DNA from: Cunninghamella blakesleeana
Lineage: Eukaryota > Mucoromycota > Mucoromycetes > Mucorales > Cunninghamellaceae
Reading direction: 5' to 3'
DNA: 64,000 nucleotides
Assembly (NCBI GenBank): GCA_017871115.1
Contig: JAFCIZ010000001.1
Span: 7,624,001 to 7,688,000, forward strand
Each line of letters opens with the position of its first letter. Position 1 is the first letter of the stretch. Below the pieces are notes generated by a model. It had not been told where the DNA came from, made no database searches, and saw nothing but the letters and a program-made list of their open reading frames with translations. Shown piece after piece: positions 25,166 to 36,650 of this stretch. Position numbers and translations under genes: made by a program.

Positions 25166-25972
25166 TTTGAGTCTTACGAAAAATTATTATATATAGCAGA
25201 ATTATTCTATCTATTATTATTCTTTTATATTTTATTTTAACTGGCTATTATTTTTTTATGTATTAAAAATATGAATATTGTAGTAATAAAAATAATTTAG
25301 TTTGAATTTGGCCATTAGAGTTTTTTATCTTTAAGAATTTGAAAGTAATATATTTTACTAATAATTATTAATATAAATAATACTTGATAATCTAAATAAA
25401 TTTAATAAGGAAAAGGAATAAATATACATAATACTTAATAAAAGGTAGCGTAATAGAACAATAATTTATATACGTACTATAAGTAAACTAAGGGTAGCGG
25501 AGGATAAGAACAATAGATATTACCTAGCCCTTATGTAATGTGATGGTCTTTTATAAAGCTCAAGTTTACATCAAGTTCTATTCAGTTAGAGGAACCTTGT
25601 AGTGAAAGTTTATTGAAGGTTTCAAAAACTACTTTGAGTGCTAATTACCATGCGTTATAATACTATCTACCAATATATCCGATACTGCAGTGATAGCGGA
25701 ACCAAGAGCTCTGTTCTTGGGAATAGGTACATCTTTTTAACACTAACCTTAATCATCAGTTGTTTGACGTATTGTGAAATACGCTCAGATATTTGACTAT
25801 GAAATCAAACCTTTAATATATAGTTGGCTTTTATTATATAAATATATAGAAAATTATTTAATAATTGAAAATAAAGATATGAAGGGTGCTATTTGGATTT
25901 AATCATAAGCTTTATGCAAGTATTAAAAAAAAAGATGCACAAATTGAAAAATTATTTTTAATCCAGGAAAAC

Positions 25973-26046
25973 TTGTTTTGGCGCATGAATTGCCACTCCG
26001 CAAACTTTATATGATTTGCATTAATACACGGAGTTTCAAGCGGGTC
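25973..26046. promoter_or_regulatory. GC-richer upstream patch with E2F-like core and imperfect inverted repeat
   Basis: GTTTTGGCGCATG contains TTTTGGCGC, which fits the E2F consensus TTTSSCGC. Some 20-55 bases on, CCACTCCGCAAACTT and ACACGGAGTTTC form an imperfect inverted pair around CTCCG/CGGAG. It lies about 175-250 bp upstream of the ATG at 26221 and stands out from the AT-rich background. Regulatory function is inference. Confidence 0.3.
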
Positions 26047-26220
26047 AAGTAAAACAATAAAATAAATTTACAAAGAGAAAATAAATAGGCAGAATAATCA
26101 AATTTTTTATTTCTTTCTCTTTCTTTCTCTTTCCTCTCTCTTCTTTCTTCTTTCTTCTTCTTTTAGTAATAAATATTTTATTATTACTAATAATATTTTC
26201 AAATATTATATATATTCACT

Positions 26221-28050
26221 ATGAAAGACAACAATAATTATTTTCCTCCTTCACCTATAGAATCTCCTTCATCTACAACTATACAAAAAGAGTATTGCTT
26301 TCCAATAAACACAACTATTGATAATAAACAAACCATTGATTACTCATCAGTCTATTCTCCACCTACTTCACCTTTGGTATAATAAATAAATATAAATATA
26401 TAAATAGGAAATGAGCTTCATTATTAATGTATCCACTTTTTTTTTTTTTTTTTTTTTGCTTTATATTATTTATATTTTTAAAAAACAGATATTATCACCA
26501 AGTTATTATGATCATTCACCTGACCAAGCTATTCAAAAAAGAAAATCAGCACCTCAAATTTTATGGGAACCTCAATGGGAAAAAGTGGATATACAGAGCT
26601 TGACTTTAGAAAATGCAAAGTTACAAAGAGCAAATAGAATATTGAAAGTGGATAGAGAAGCTTGGCTGCAAGAACAGATTCAACCCCTTGATGAACATAT
26701 TCGCGAATTGACAGTTGCAAATATTAGATGGCAAAGAGCTTCAAGATTATTACAACAGGAATTAGACGAATCTCAACAAGAATTAAAAGCTTTAAAAGAA
26801 AATCAATTACAATCATCAACGTCAACATCATCTATGGGTCCAGAATATCAATATTTAGTAAATATGGTTCATTTTTTACAAGATCATCATCCGCAGGTAA
26901 ATTTCCGTCATTTTTTTTTATCCTTCTCCTTTTATGGTGAAGGATTTTTTCATATTTTCATTCATTCTTTATTTTATTTTTTTTCCTCTCCCTTTCTCCC
27001 TCAAAAAAAAAAAAATCCCTTCAACATTTCATTTTATTTAAAATATTTCTATTTCACTCCTTTTTCTCCCCAATTATATGTATCAAAAAAATTATAAGTT
27101 TTTTCTTACTCATGGACTTCTCCCCTTCATCTATATTTACATGTATTTTTTAGACTTCCAAAAAAGAAGTTATCAACGACCAAGAATATAATTTGAATCA
27201 AAAGAATGCTGATAGTGACAATTACGACATAGTAAAACAGCACCAAAAACAACAGGAAAAAAGAAATACATCATATTATAATAAAAAAATCTATCAATTG
27301 GAACAAAAAATTCAAACTTTATCAAATAACTTAAATTCCCGGGAACATGATGTCGTATTATTAACAAATGAATTATCAAACAAAGATCAACAAGTAACAC
27401 AATTAAACAATCAATTGAACTACTATCAGAAAGTATGTATATATATATAAATAAAGTTTTTGAATAGGAAATGAAAGTTAAAAAAAAAAAAAAAAAAGGC
27501 AAAATAAAATAATTACTAACCTCCCCTGATTTTTTTTACACCAACACTATAGATTATCGAAGAACACGGTATTTCTATCTCATCAAACCCATTTGATCAA
27601 ACGTTAGATGATATATTATCCGAAAATGAACATCAACAAATAAAAAATAGGAAAAATTTACGCCGTCTTACTTGTTCATCTATTGATTCAACTTCATCCA
27701 GCGAATCTACACTATGGGATGAATTACGTTGTGCAACATCTAGATTCTTTTCACCTAAGCAACAAGAAGGAATTTTTATTAAAAATAAAAACATGCCTGG
27801 TAGTTTTCTTGCGATAAATGATAATAAAGAAGAAGAAGATGTTGATGTTGATGATTCTATTTTTCCGGTATGGATGGCCATTTTAGAACATGATCAATAT
27901 GTTTCATTTATTTTATTATCTATGATTCTCGGGCTTGCATCAAAATTGGGAATTCATGATGATTGGATGGTTCCTTTAACTTTATTTTCTTTAATATTAT
28001 CTTATTTACGAAATGCAACAAGTGACTTTCAAGTTAAATTCAGTTCTTAA
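26221..28050 (+). CDS. Coiled-coil protein with C-terminal hydrophobic segment
   Basis: Four exons (26221-26376, 26489-26896, 27154-27432, 27553-28050) give about 446 residues. The N-terminus is Ser/Pro-rich (YFPPSPIESPSS, YSPPTSPLILSP), with possible proline-directed phosphorylation sites. It is followed by a long coiled-coil region at about residues 85-170 (LENAKLQRANRILKVDREAW) and another at about 215-300 (KIYQLEQKIQTLSNNLNSRE). After a Ser-rich and acidic linker, residues about 400-438 contain two closely spaced hydrophobic stretches, YVSFILLSMILGLASKLGI and MVPLTLFSLILSYLR, which could insert as a hairpin or a tail anchor. The layout suggests a membrane-tethered scaffold or tether, for example at ER or Golgi. 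I do not recognise the family. Confidence 0.75.
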
Positions 28051-28801
28051 GATTCGAAAATAACATCAACAACAACAAATATATACATAAAAAAAAAATA
28101 ATCATCACCCTCCTTACATTTAATATTTTATATTTATATACTGTAAATTATAATAGTCAATATATACATATGATCATTTGTTATTTAATTTATATAAACT
28201 TATATGATATTATTATTATAAATTATGTTAGACTTGATTATCTTACTCTTTCTTGTTTTTATGATCTCATCCTTTTTTATTTTCTTTTTATTTACAATAA
28301 CATAAAAGTATATACTCTATTAATAAAAACGATATAAATATCTTGAAAATATATATATATTATTATTATTATTATTTATTTATTTATATTATTATTATAT
28401 AGCGTATATATATATAATTGACGCATTATCATGCATGCATATATGATTTTACTTTTTTACGCGTATTTATTTTTATTTATTTTTATTTATTTATTTTTTG
28501 TTAAAAAAAATCTTCTAATTATCGATCATATGAACCAAACAGCTATTCAGCCTCAAGTGGGGTAAAATAAATAATAATAATAATAATAAATAAACCAGTT
28601 CAATTATAAAAGAAAAGTTTTTAAAAAATACCCTGCTCCTCATTTTGTTATTATTATTATTACTAGATTTCGATCGTTTGCTGACATGCAGAATGTACTT
28701 TAGGAGTTAGTGCTGATATCGTTTATTAAAGGTAATATTAAAAAAAAAAGTTTAATCGTAATTTAATATGCGTTATAAAAAAAAAATAGGAGAATCAAGC
28801 A
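28051..28801. other. Intergenic, very AT-rich
   Basis: Convergent space between the coiled-coil gene and the minus-strand gene remnant. AT and ATT runs (28345-28400, 28574-28592) dominate. A patch TTTTTTACGCGTATTTAT at about 28450-28468, with an MCB-type ACGCGT core, recurs at about 30262-30278. No gene seen. Confidence 0.45.
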
Positions 28802-29844
28802 TTATTGACATTTTGACGTTGAAAATTGGCGATAATAATGATATCGATTACAAACATTTGATATTGATGATAATGAAGCTGTTGCTGCTGTATTATTTGT
28901 ATGAAGTATATAAAAAGGGTTCAGTTTCTTTTTAATATCTTGTAAATATGATGGTTCTTTAATGGACTGAAATCCATAACTGTTCAATAATCTTTTATTA
29001 TAATTCATACATTTTAATTCTAATAAAACAAACAAATATATATATATATATACCTGATCTTTAACTTTATAATTATTATTATTATCATATTATTATTATT
29101 TATCATTATTTCCCACTTTATTTTGATTTATTAAACTTTTTCTTTGTAATTGATTATAAGCTTCACAAATACTTTTTATTTTTAAATCATCCCATTGTTT
29201 ACCAATTTCCTTTTGCAAAATGAATCACTACCTATTTTGTTTTAAACTGAAATAAACATATATATATATATATATTTAATGATCATCATCATATTTTTTT
29301 TCATGGTTAAAGGATATGTCCATATATATTTATACTATACCATCATTTTTATTTATATTTACTATGGTACTTGTTTGGATTGATATGACTACATAGTTTA
29401 CTTGTTTTAAAACTATAATTTGTCTCTTGATGATTTTTCCAAGAATATATAAATATAAAAGATACAAATAAATTTATATAATCTATATTAATAACGTTTT
29501 TATTTTTATTAATATATTTATTTGTCATTTATAAATACGACATAAAATTGAAAACTTTGTGATTGAATATCTAGAATATATTGTTCTGACCCGATACTTT
29601 TAACACCAGAAACAGGAATATATTACCTACTTATAATACTTGACAAATAAATGTATATTAATATTAAGTAGACATATATATATATATAATTGCATGATTA
29701 TTATTACTATTATTTTTATTTTATTACTTTATTCAACTTTTGTATCAGTTTGACTTCAGCCATAATGAGAAGTAACATTAATAGGTCTTAATTGATCTAA
29801 TATAATATTTAAAATTAAAATAATAAAAAGTATATTACTATTAT

Positions 29845-29883
<39 letters not shown>

Positions 29884-30059
29884 ATATATAGTTATATACC
29901 ATTTAAACAAACTTCTTCTATCATACTACGATAAAATATACAAGAGAAAAAAAGAAAAAAAAATAGGCAAGAGAAAAAAAGGGGGTAAAAAACGGATAAA
30001 AGAATTACCTATTCTTTTTTATATATGCTTTTAATTTCATTGGTTGATCCTCTAAATCT
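28802..30059 (-). pseudogene. Broken gene with HMG-box-like fragments
   Basis: Read on the minus strand, protein-like segments appear in order but cannot be joined without stops or frame shifts: about 30057-30009 (LEDQPMKLKAYIKKN), 29925-29900 (SMIEEVCLN), 29800-29755 (DQLRPINVTSHYG then TGA), 29635-29525 (SGVKSIGSEQYILDIQSQSF), 29490-29353 (YSWKNHQETNYSFKTSKLCS then HINPNKYHS), 29229-29118 (ILQKEIGKQWDDLKIKSICE then AYNQLQRKS) and 29035-28802 (open to a stop). The fifth and sixth resemble helices 1-3 of an HMG box (KNH near the start of helix 1, then IGKQWDDL). The first three join with correct splice phases, after which stops intervene. Most likely a decayed HMG-box regulator; a rapidly evolving real gene with single-base assembly errors is the alternative. 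Confidence 0.38.
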
Positions 30060-30446
30060 AAAATGATAAAACAAATAATAATAAAACTTGATTTTTTTTT
30101 ATTATTACTACTATTAATGATAGCTTATTACTATTAAATGTAATAAAAAAAAGACTATTCATCTCGTCTTTCTTATTCTTTTTTATCTTCTATTTAATAT
30201 TTTAAAATAAATATACAAATATACATAAATGTGTGCATGTACATTTACGCATCCATATATACTTTTACGCGTATTTACCTACTTTTTTTTTTTTTTTTTT
30301 TTTTTTCAAAAAAAAAAAATGGTACTAAATAATGTAAAGGCTGTATTTGGCTAAATTTATTCTATTATTTTAGCTCTTAAAAGCATTGATTAGGATTTTA
30401 ATCTCAGTAATCAAATTTTAATTTTTTTTTATCCTATAAGGAAAGA

Positions 30447-30453
30447 TGACTCA
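30447..30453 (+). promoter_or_regulatory. Gcn4/Cpc1-type site TGACTCA upstream of asparagine synthetase
   Basis: Exact TGACTCA about 700 bp before the asparagine synthetase ATG. The TGASTCA palindrome is the binding site of Gcn4-family bZIP factors, which induce amino-acid biosynthesis genes, including ASN genes in fungi. Paired with the second site at 30771. Confidence 0.5.
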
Positions 30454-30551
30454 CTCACATAAAATAAAAAAAACCAAGAATGTTATCAACTTTATACTCT
30501 TATATAGTAATATAAACGAAGGATTCATTTATAAATAAAAATAATAATTTA

Positions 30552-30596
<45 letters not shown>

Positions 30597-30770
30597 TTAT
30601 TTATACAATACATTATTTTATATTCATTGGTTATTTATTGATTATTTTATTTTTTTTCTTTTACAAATTAAAAAATTTACCAAAGTAACATTCTTCCGAT
30701 TTCGATAGAAAAAGCGAGGTTATAAAATAAAAATAAAAACCCCGTTTACAAATATGGAAACATTTAGAGA

Positions 30771-30777
30771 TGAGTCA
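30771..30777 (+). promoter_or_regulatory. Gcn4/Cpc1-type site TGAGTCA upstream of asparagine synthetase
   Basis: Exact TGAGTCA about 375 bp before the asparagine synthetase start, a distance typical of fungal upstream activating sequences. Two perfect sites before an amino-acid biosynthesis gene make general amino-acid control plausible. Binding itself is inference. Confidence 0.6.
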
Positions 30778-31149
30778 ACAACTTAATCCAATAACCAAAA
30801 AAAATCACGATTCCTTTAAATAAATATATCATTATAGTATTAGTGACTATGCTGTTTATTATATATATATATTTATATTTATATATATATTATATATATT
30901 ATAAAACATTATATGTACATATATATACATACAGGTACATTTATATATATACAGTAAGTCAAAAAGCAATAACCAATAAATAAAAGGATGTTTCATTTCT
31001 GAGTGATTAGAAGCAAAAAAATCACAAATTTAAAGTCCGGATACTAAAAACTTATATAAAACGTTTTGATTTGAGATTTCTTTTTTTTTTTTTTCTTTTT
31101 CTTTTTCTCTTTTTATTTTTTATATAATATATTATATTAAATAATAATA

Positions 31150-31412
31150 ATGTGTGGTATTTTTGCTTGTTATAACTATCAAGGTGATGTTGATGAATTC
31201 CGTCAACGTGCTTTATATCTTTCCAAAAAGTAAGTTGATATATATTTTTATTTTTATTTCTTTGCTCTTTTTTATTCTTATTTACTGATCTCTTTTTCTT
31301 TACTTTTATATATTCTATAGATTAAGACATCGTGGTCCTGATTGGTCTGGCTGTATGTGTGCCAAGAACACTATTCTTGCTCATGAGCGTCTTGCTATTG
31401 TTGGTGTTGGTA

Positions 31413-31461
<49 letters not shown>

Positions 31462-33310
31462 TATTGTAATTATATATATAAAGTTGGATTATAAATGAAC
31501 ATAATTTTGACATGTCTATTTTTATTTTTTTAAATAGATTCCGGTGCTCAACCTTTAGTTAGTGATGATGATAACCTCATCCTCTGTGTTAACGGTGAAA
31601 TTTATAACCACAAAGAATTAAGAAACAATTTGAAGAAGGAACATACTTTCAAGACTCATTCTGATTGTGAAGTTATTATGCATATGGTAATGTTTATTTT
31701 TAATAAAAAAAATATTTATATAAACAAGTATGTGTGTGTGTGTGTGAAAGACTAAATATGAATGTGAAAATCAAGTGAAGAAAATATATGAATAATTTTT
31801 TTTTTCCTAACTTTTTTATATATTATATTCATTAGTATAAAGAAATGGATAAAGATCTTATTCAACATTTAGATGGTATGTTTTCCTTTGTTCTTTTAGA
31901 TAAAGAACGTAACAGAGTAATTGCCGCTCGTGATCCTATTGGTATTACCACTCTTTATTACGGTTGGGATTCTAAAATGCCAGGTACCGTTTACTTTGCA
32001 TCTGAATTAAAGGCTTTGAATGAAGATTGTGATAAAATTTTAGCTTTCCCTCCTGGTCATGTTTATGACTCTGATACTGGTGAAACCACCCGTTGGTTCA
32101 ATCCTACTTGGTGGGAAGAATCTCGTATTCCTTCAAACCCTGTTGATTATAAATTATTACGTGAAACTTTAGAAGCTGCTGTACGTAAGAGATTAATGGC
32201 TGAAGTTCCCTATGGTGTTTTATTATCTGGTGGTTTAGATTCTTCTTTAATTGCTGCTATTGCTGCTCGTGAAACTGATAAAATTGTTGCTTCTACCCAA
32301 ACCGCTAAGGACGGTGATGATCGTAAGTTTTTTTTTTTTTTTTTTTTCAAAAAAATAAAAAAGGAGAAAAGGACAATGTTATTTACATGTACTTATCTTT
32401 ATTTATTTATTTATTTTTTCTAGGTGGACCTGCTCACTGGCCTCGTCTTCATTCATTCTCTATTGGTCTTCCTGGAGCTCCTGATTTAATTGCTGCTCGT
32501 GAAGTTGCCAAACATTTAAACACTATCCATCATGAATTTACATTTACCGTCCAAGAAGCTTTAGATGCTGTTAGCGATGTAATTTATCATTTAGAAACTT
32601 ATGATGTAACCACTATTCGTGCTTCCACACCCATGTTCTTATTATCTCGTAAAATCAAAGCTATTGGTGTCAAGATGGTATTATCTGGTGAAGGTGCTGA
32701 TGAAGTCTTTGGTGGTTATCTTTATTTCCATTATGCTCCTGATAAAGAAAGCTTCCATGCTGAAACAGTAACTCGTGTCAAGAATTTACACACTTCTGAT
32801 TGTTTACGTGCCAACAAATCCACTATGGCTTGGGGTGTTGAAGCTCGTGTTCCCTTTTTAGATAAGGCTTTATTAGAAGTTGCTATGAATATTGATCCTA
32901 GTGAAAAGATGCCTAATAAAAGTAAAGGTCGTATGGAAAAATACATTGTAAGAAAAGCATTCGATACCTCAGATGATCCCTCCGCCAAACCTTATTTACC
33001 CGATAGTGTCTTATGGCGTCAAAAGGAACAATTCTCTGATGGTGTAGGTTATAATTGGATTGATACCCTTAAACAAGTTTCTTTAACTAAAGTTACCGAT
33101 GAAGAATTTGCCAAGGCTTCTGAAAGATGGACTAAAGATGTACCTACTACTAAAGAAGCTTATATGTATCGTGTTATGTTTGAACAATGGTACCCTCAAG
33201 AAGCTTGTACTGCTAGTGTCGTTAGATGGATTCCTAAAGCCGAATGGGGTTGTCCTGAAGATCCTTCTGGTCGTGCTCAAGGTGTCCACGATGCTGCTTT
33301 GAAACAATAA
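31150..33310 (+). CDS. ASN1: Asparagine synthetase (glutamine-hydrolysing)
   Basis: Five exons (31150-31229, 31321-31409, 31538-31686, 31836-32322, 32424-33310) give about 563 residues, the normal family length. The start [13 protein letters not shown] supplies the N-terminal nucleophile Cys2 of the class-II glutaminase domain after Met removal, with [17 protein letters not shown] and NGEIYNH as its other signatures. The synthetase half begins near residue 215 with the ATP-pyrophosphatase loop [24 protein letters not shown] and [20 protein letters not shown] complete the active site. The enzyme converts aspartate, glutamine and ATP to asparagine, glutamate, AMP and PPi in the cytosol. Codon use is markedly biased (Gly GGT, Arg CGT, Ala GCT), consistent with high expression. 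The second intron contains an (AAT)n run, and two Gcn4-type sites lie upstream. Confidence 0.97.
31411..31462 (+). repeat. (AAT)n microsatellite in an asparagine synthetase intron
   Basis: About 16 AAT units begin directly after the donor GTAAAT, the same arrangement as in the paladin-like gene at 20931. Confidence 0.85.
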
Positions 33311-33865
33311 ATATATATATCTATATATCTATATATATAAAAATATAGAGACATATATTTTGTTTATTTTTAATTCATTTTTTTTTTCCTTTCCACCTTC
33401 ATATAACATATATATTTTATATATTTATATATAATTATTTGCATATTTACCTTTTTTTTTTAAAAAAAAATAACAACCTTTCTTCCTCCTTTTTGTATAT
33501 TCTTACGATTTAATAAATAATAATAATAATAATAAAATTGATAATGGATCAGTTTTATTCACATGATATAAATATTTATTTATTTTTATTATTATTATGA
33601 TTTAAGATGATGATTATATTTTTATTTTTGTAGTAGTAAATGGATTTATAAAAAAAAAAGTAATAAAAAAAAAAGGGTACATAGGTGGGGTAGAAAAACA
33701 TATTTAAAGTTTACAATAATATATGTATTTATATATATATGTCAAATGATAAGAATAATTGAATATAAAATAATGCATTACAAAAAGAAAAATAGAAAAG
33801 GAATAGTACAAGTAAAAGAAAAGAATAATAATAAAAACAAAACAACGAATATATTTAATACATGA
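33311..33865. other. Convergent intergenic region (ASN1 / GATA factor 3' ends)
   Basis: Both flanking genes end here, so it holds two 3' UTRs. It is AT-rich, with TATATA runs at 33311-33350 and poly-A stretches. There is no coding signal. Confidence 0.6.
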
Positions 33866-35203
33866 TCATTTTAAAGGGAGAGGATGAAGAGTATTAATAG
33901 CAGGTAATAATGATTTTGTAGGAGTTGAAGTCATAATGGGAGGTAATTTTGGATAATCTTGATCATGATGATGTTGATGATGGTGTAGGATCTTTGTATC
34001 ACAATTCGTTATCATTGAAGTTATTGGCTGTTTTTTATCCAATGATATATCTTTGTTAATAGGTGAAGTAGGTGTTGAATGATGATGATTATTTTCATGC
34101 TCTTGTGATGTAGAAGAAGTGATTGATGATATTGAAGAAGAAGAGGATATAATAGGCAGAGTATTATTATTAGTATTACTATTATTATTATTATTATTAT
34201 TATTATTAGTAATAGTAGTGACTGTAGTTGCTATAGAATGTGGGGGTGATTGTGCTAACGATAAAAGAGATTGTGCTACCTGTTGTTCTTGGGGATGCAA
34301 TTTACACTGAGGACAATTGGAATGATTTATATTTTTATCACTACTACCATTATTATTATTATTATTTTCATCTAATACTTTATCAATAGATGATAACATG
34401 GCCACTGTATCTGATAATAATTGAGTTAACCTATTTACCTCATGTTGTAATTGAACTCGACGTTCTTGATATTGATGTATATGAGGACAAGATGGATCAT
34501 TATTATTGTTATTATTATCATGATTTGATGATGATAAAGATGCGAGATAAGAAGTAGTGGAAGCAGCAATAGGCCCTTGATGATAATGATTTGAGTAACC
34601 AATCGTAGGAGACGAAGGTATAGAAGTAGGAGATGATGATGCAGAACATGTAGATGGAGTCCTCGATGATGATCTTGAATGATGATATTGGTAATCATTT
34701 GAATTAGCCGTAGGCTTCATCAATAAAGGTACTTTGGTATTATTATTATTATCATTATTACTGTTGTTATCATGCTGATGATTAACCGATGGTTGCTGTT
34801 GCTGGTTTGGGTGGGTATGATGAACCATCTTAATAGTAGGTATCGATTTAATTCTCTTTGGGTCCATATCTTGATCTTTTTTCTTATCAGAACCACGTTT
34901 ACGTCGCTTAATAACTGATCTCATCATGGTAACTGGTCGATGAGTCAAATGCAATTTATAATATAATCCACAAGCATTACATATATTTTTTCCATCAGCA
35001 TCTCTCCTCCAAAGTGGTGTTGTAGTAGTATGACAATTCGCACAACTAATGCTTGCTTCTTCTTTACCATTTGCCGTCGTTGAAGTGCTATTTGTCGTCA
35101 TGGTTTTACAAGTGTTACATAAGTCATCTTTCCAATCTGAAGTAGTAAACGAAATATGACATTGAATACATTGTGTCATAACTTGATGTCTATCTTGTAC
35201 CAT
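33866..35203 (-). CDS. GATA-type zinc-finger transcription factor with coiled coil (AreB/Dal80-like)
   Basis: Single exon, 445 residues. A canonical fungal GATA finger occupies residues 54-78 (C-x2-C-x17-C-x2-[21 protein letters not shown], then [11 protein letters not shown]), followed by the basic tail [17 protein letters not shown], a likely nuclear signal and DNA-contact region. Ahead of it, residues 12-32 ([21 protein letters not shown]) keep a CxxC...CxxC pattern but with only 13 residues between the pairs, a degenerate extra finger. A predicted coiled coil ([20 protein letters not shown]) follows, amid long Asn, Ser, His and Gln tracts. One GATA finger plus a leucine-zipper-like helix is the layout of Dal80, Gzf3 and AreB, repressors of nitrogen catabolism that dimerise through the coil; assignment to that branch is inference. 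It converges with asparagine synthetase. Confidence 0.88.
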   Translation of the reverse strand: MVQDRHQVMTQCIQCHISFTTSDWKDDLCNTCKTMTTNSTSTTANGKEEASISCANCHTTTTPLWRRDADGKNICNACGLYYKLHLTHRPVTMMRSVIKRRKRGSDKKKDQDMDPKRIKSIPTIKMVHHTHPNQQQQPSVNHQHDNNSNNDNNNNTKVPLLMKPTANSNDYQYHHSRSSSRTPSTCSASSSPTSIPSSPTIGYSNHYHQGPIAASTTSYLASLSSSNHDNNNNNNDPSCPHIHQYQERRVQLQHEVNRLTQLLSDTVAMLSSIDKVLDENNNNNNGSSDKNINHSNCPQCKLHPQEQQVAQSLLSLAQSPPHSIATTVTTITNNNNNNNNNSNTNNNTLPIISSSSSISSITSSTSQEHENNHHHSTPTSPINKDISLDKKQPITSMITNCDTKILHHHQHHHDQDYPKLPPIMTSTPTKSLLPAINTLHPLPLK

Positions 35204-35436
35204 TATAGCTTATTTTTTATTATCTCGCTATAAAATATATATTATAAATACTAAAAAAAAAAAGATAAAGATAAGAAAAATAAACAAAAAAAGTAGTAAC
35301 AGAGAGGGAAAGAAAAAGAAAAAAAAAAATTGTTCGCGATAAATATTTTTTTTTTATGAAAGATAAAAAAATTTTGACCGGGGATTAAAATAAGCCAATA
35401 AAATACCCAGATCAGATCATTTTTTCCCACATTCTT

Positions 35437-36650
35437 TTCGCTGGCGAAGATTTTTTCTATTATTATTTTCAATATACGCTTTTATTAGCTTGTATTTTTA
35501 TATATTGAGTCTATATATTTTTAGCTGTTTCAGAAAAAGAAATAAAAGACTGTTATATCAATAGTAAATAAATGATCAAAATAAACAAATAAACAATACG
35601 TATTTATTTATTTTACAAGATTTATAATATTTTAACAAAAGGTGATGAAGATGATGGTAATGATGGTTTTTACTTTAATTCCTTATTTTCTTTTTTTCTT
35701 CTTTCTTCTTTTTAATATATAAATTGACTGTTACAAAACCATTATTATTTTTATTATTTTTAAGTTCTTTTTTTAAGTTCTTTTTATATATTCATTGAAG
35801 TTATAGAATAAATAATAATAATAAAACGGTAGATCCTTAATATAATAAATTAATAGATAAATATAAAAATATATAACTTTTTTTTTTTTTGTGGTCCTTA
35901 AAGTGAGTGATCATCCAATCAAAATATAAAGAATATACATTAAGTTTTCCATAAAGTAGCTTGATAAAATTGATTATTATCAAAATATTCTGAAATTAGT
36001 AGTTTATGATTAGTTTCGTAGAAGGTTGCCTAATTTAGTAAAGAAACGGGATAAAAAATTTGTTTATTAAAACACTATCATATGTTTTTTAAATATAAAT
36101 TTATATAATGTTTTTTTTTTAAAGTATATTTTTTAAAAATGGAAGTTTTTTCTTTAAGAAATATAAAAAAAAAATCTATGGTATGAGGTTATTTGACGCC
36201 ATTTTAAACTCCGATTTCCAAATTGATAATTAGATAAAAAAAAGAGTAGATTTCTACGTATTTTTTTTTTTGAGCAGTTAATAAAAATAATAAAATATTG
36301 ACACTTTCTTTTTTTGAGTTCTTTTCTTTTTCTTTTTTTTTATTGCAACCTTTTTTTTTTAATTGTATATATTAATAAATTATATATATAAATAGTAGAA
36401 AGTAATAGTGATAGTATCCAGCTTAAATCAAATAGTCCAAATAATTTAAATAATAATGAATTGGATAAATGGAAACCAGTGATATTATAGTGGAATGATA
36501 AAAGTATTAATATATATATATATATACTTTTAAGACAATAAAAAAAACTGTTGCTATATATATCAAAGTCTTTTATAAATAACTCAGTTATAAAAGTATA
36601 TAGAAGCAACTCATTATTATTATTATTATTAAAATAAATAAAAGATAGAT
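35437..36650 (+). repeat. Duplicated block, copy 1 (5' region of the UPF0324 gene)
   Basis: Matches 37311-38480 from CGCTGGCGAAG onward and, in its second half, 42748-43600, the promoter, exon 1 and intron 1 start of the intact UPF0324 gene. Shared landmarks include ATAAAACGGTAGATCCTTAA, CTGAAATTAGTAG, AAGAAACGGGATAAAAAATT and CTCCGATTTCCAAA. Homology ends within intron 1, before exon 2. Its left edge reaches into the upstream DNA of the GATA gene. Confidence 0.85.
36388..36505 (+). pseudogene. Decayed exon 1 of the UPF0324 gene (copy 1)
   Basis: Aligns with the intact exon 1 at 43336-43456 (AATAGTGATAGTATCCAGCTT, then GAATTGGATAAATGG). The start codon context AAATGGCAGAAAG has become AAATAGTAGAAAG, so the ATG is lost, and a TAG interrupts the frame where the intact copy has TTATGG. 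No exon 2 follows. Confidence 0.8.

Larger units (their letters stand above)
24623..26220. other. 1.6 kb intergenic DNA with a minisatellite and a GC-richer promoter patch
   Basis: It contains a degenerate tandem array (24943-25165, listed separately), (ATT)n at 24645-24675, and 25440-25820, which has more balanced composition than its surroundings but stop codons in all frames read. A GC-richer patch lies at 25970-26050, before the coiled-coil gene. A CTTT/TTC-rich pyrimidine tract occupies 26110-26165. Confidence 0.5.
30060..31149. other. Upstream region of asparagine synthetase
   Basis: AT-rich DNA with a long (AT)n at about 30557-30593, a T/A homopolymer pair at 30282-30320 and a pyrimidine tract just before the ATG (31081-31115). 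It contains two Gcn4-type sites, listed separately, and a CCAAT-like ACCAATAAAT at about 30971-30980. No open frame of interest was seen. Confidence 0.55.

Noticed and set aside
28802..31149. Mucoralean sex (mating-type) locus
   Set aside because: The HMG-like fragments are broken and the neighbours are a coiled-coil protein and asparagine synthetase, not the triose-phosphate transporter and RNA helicase that flank known sex loci.
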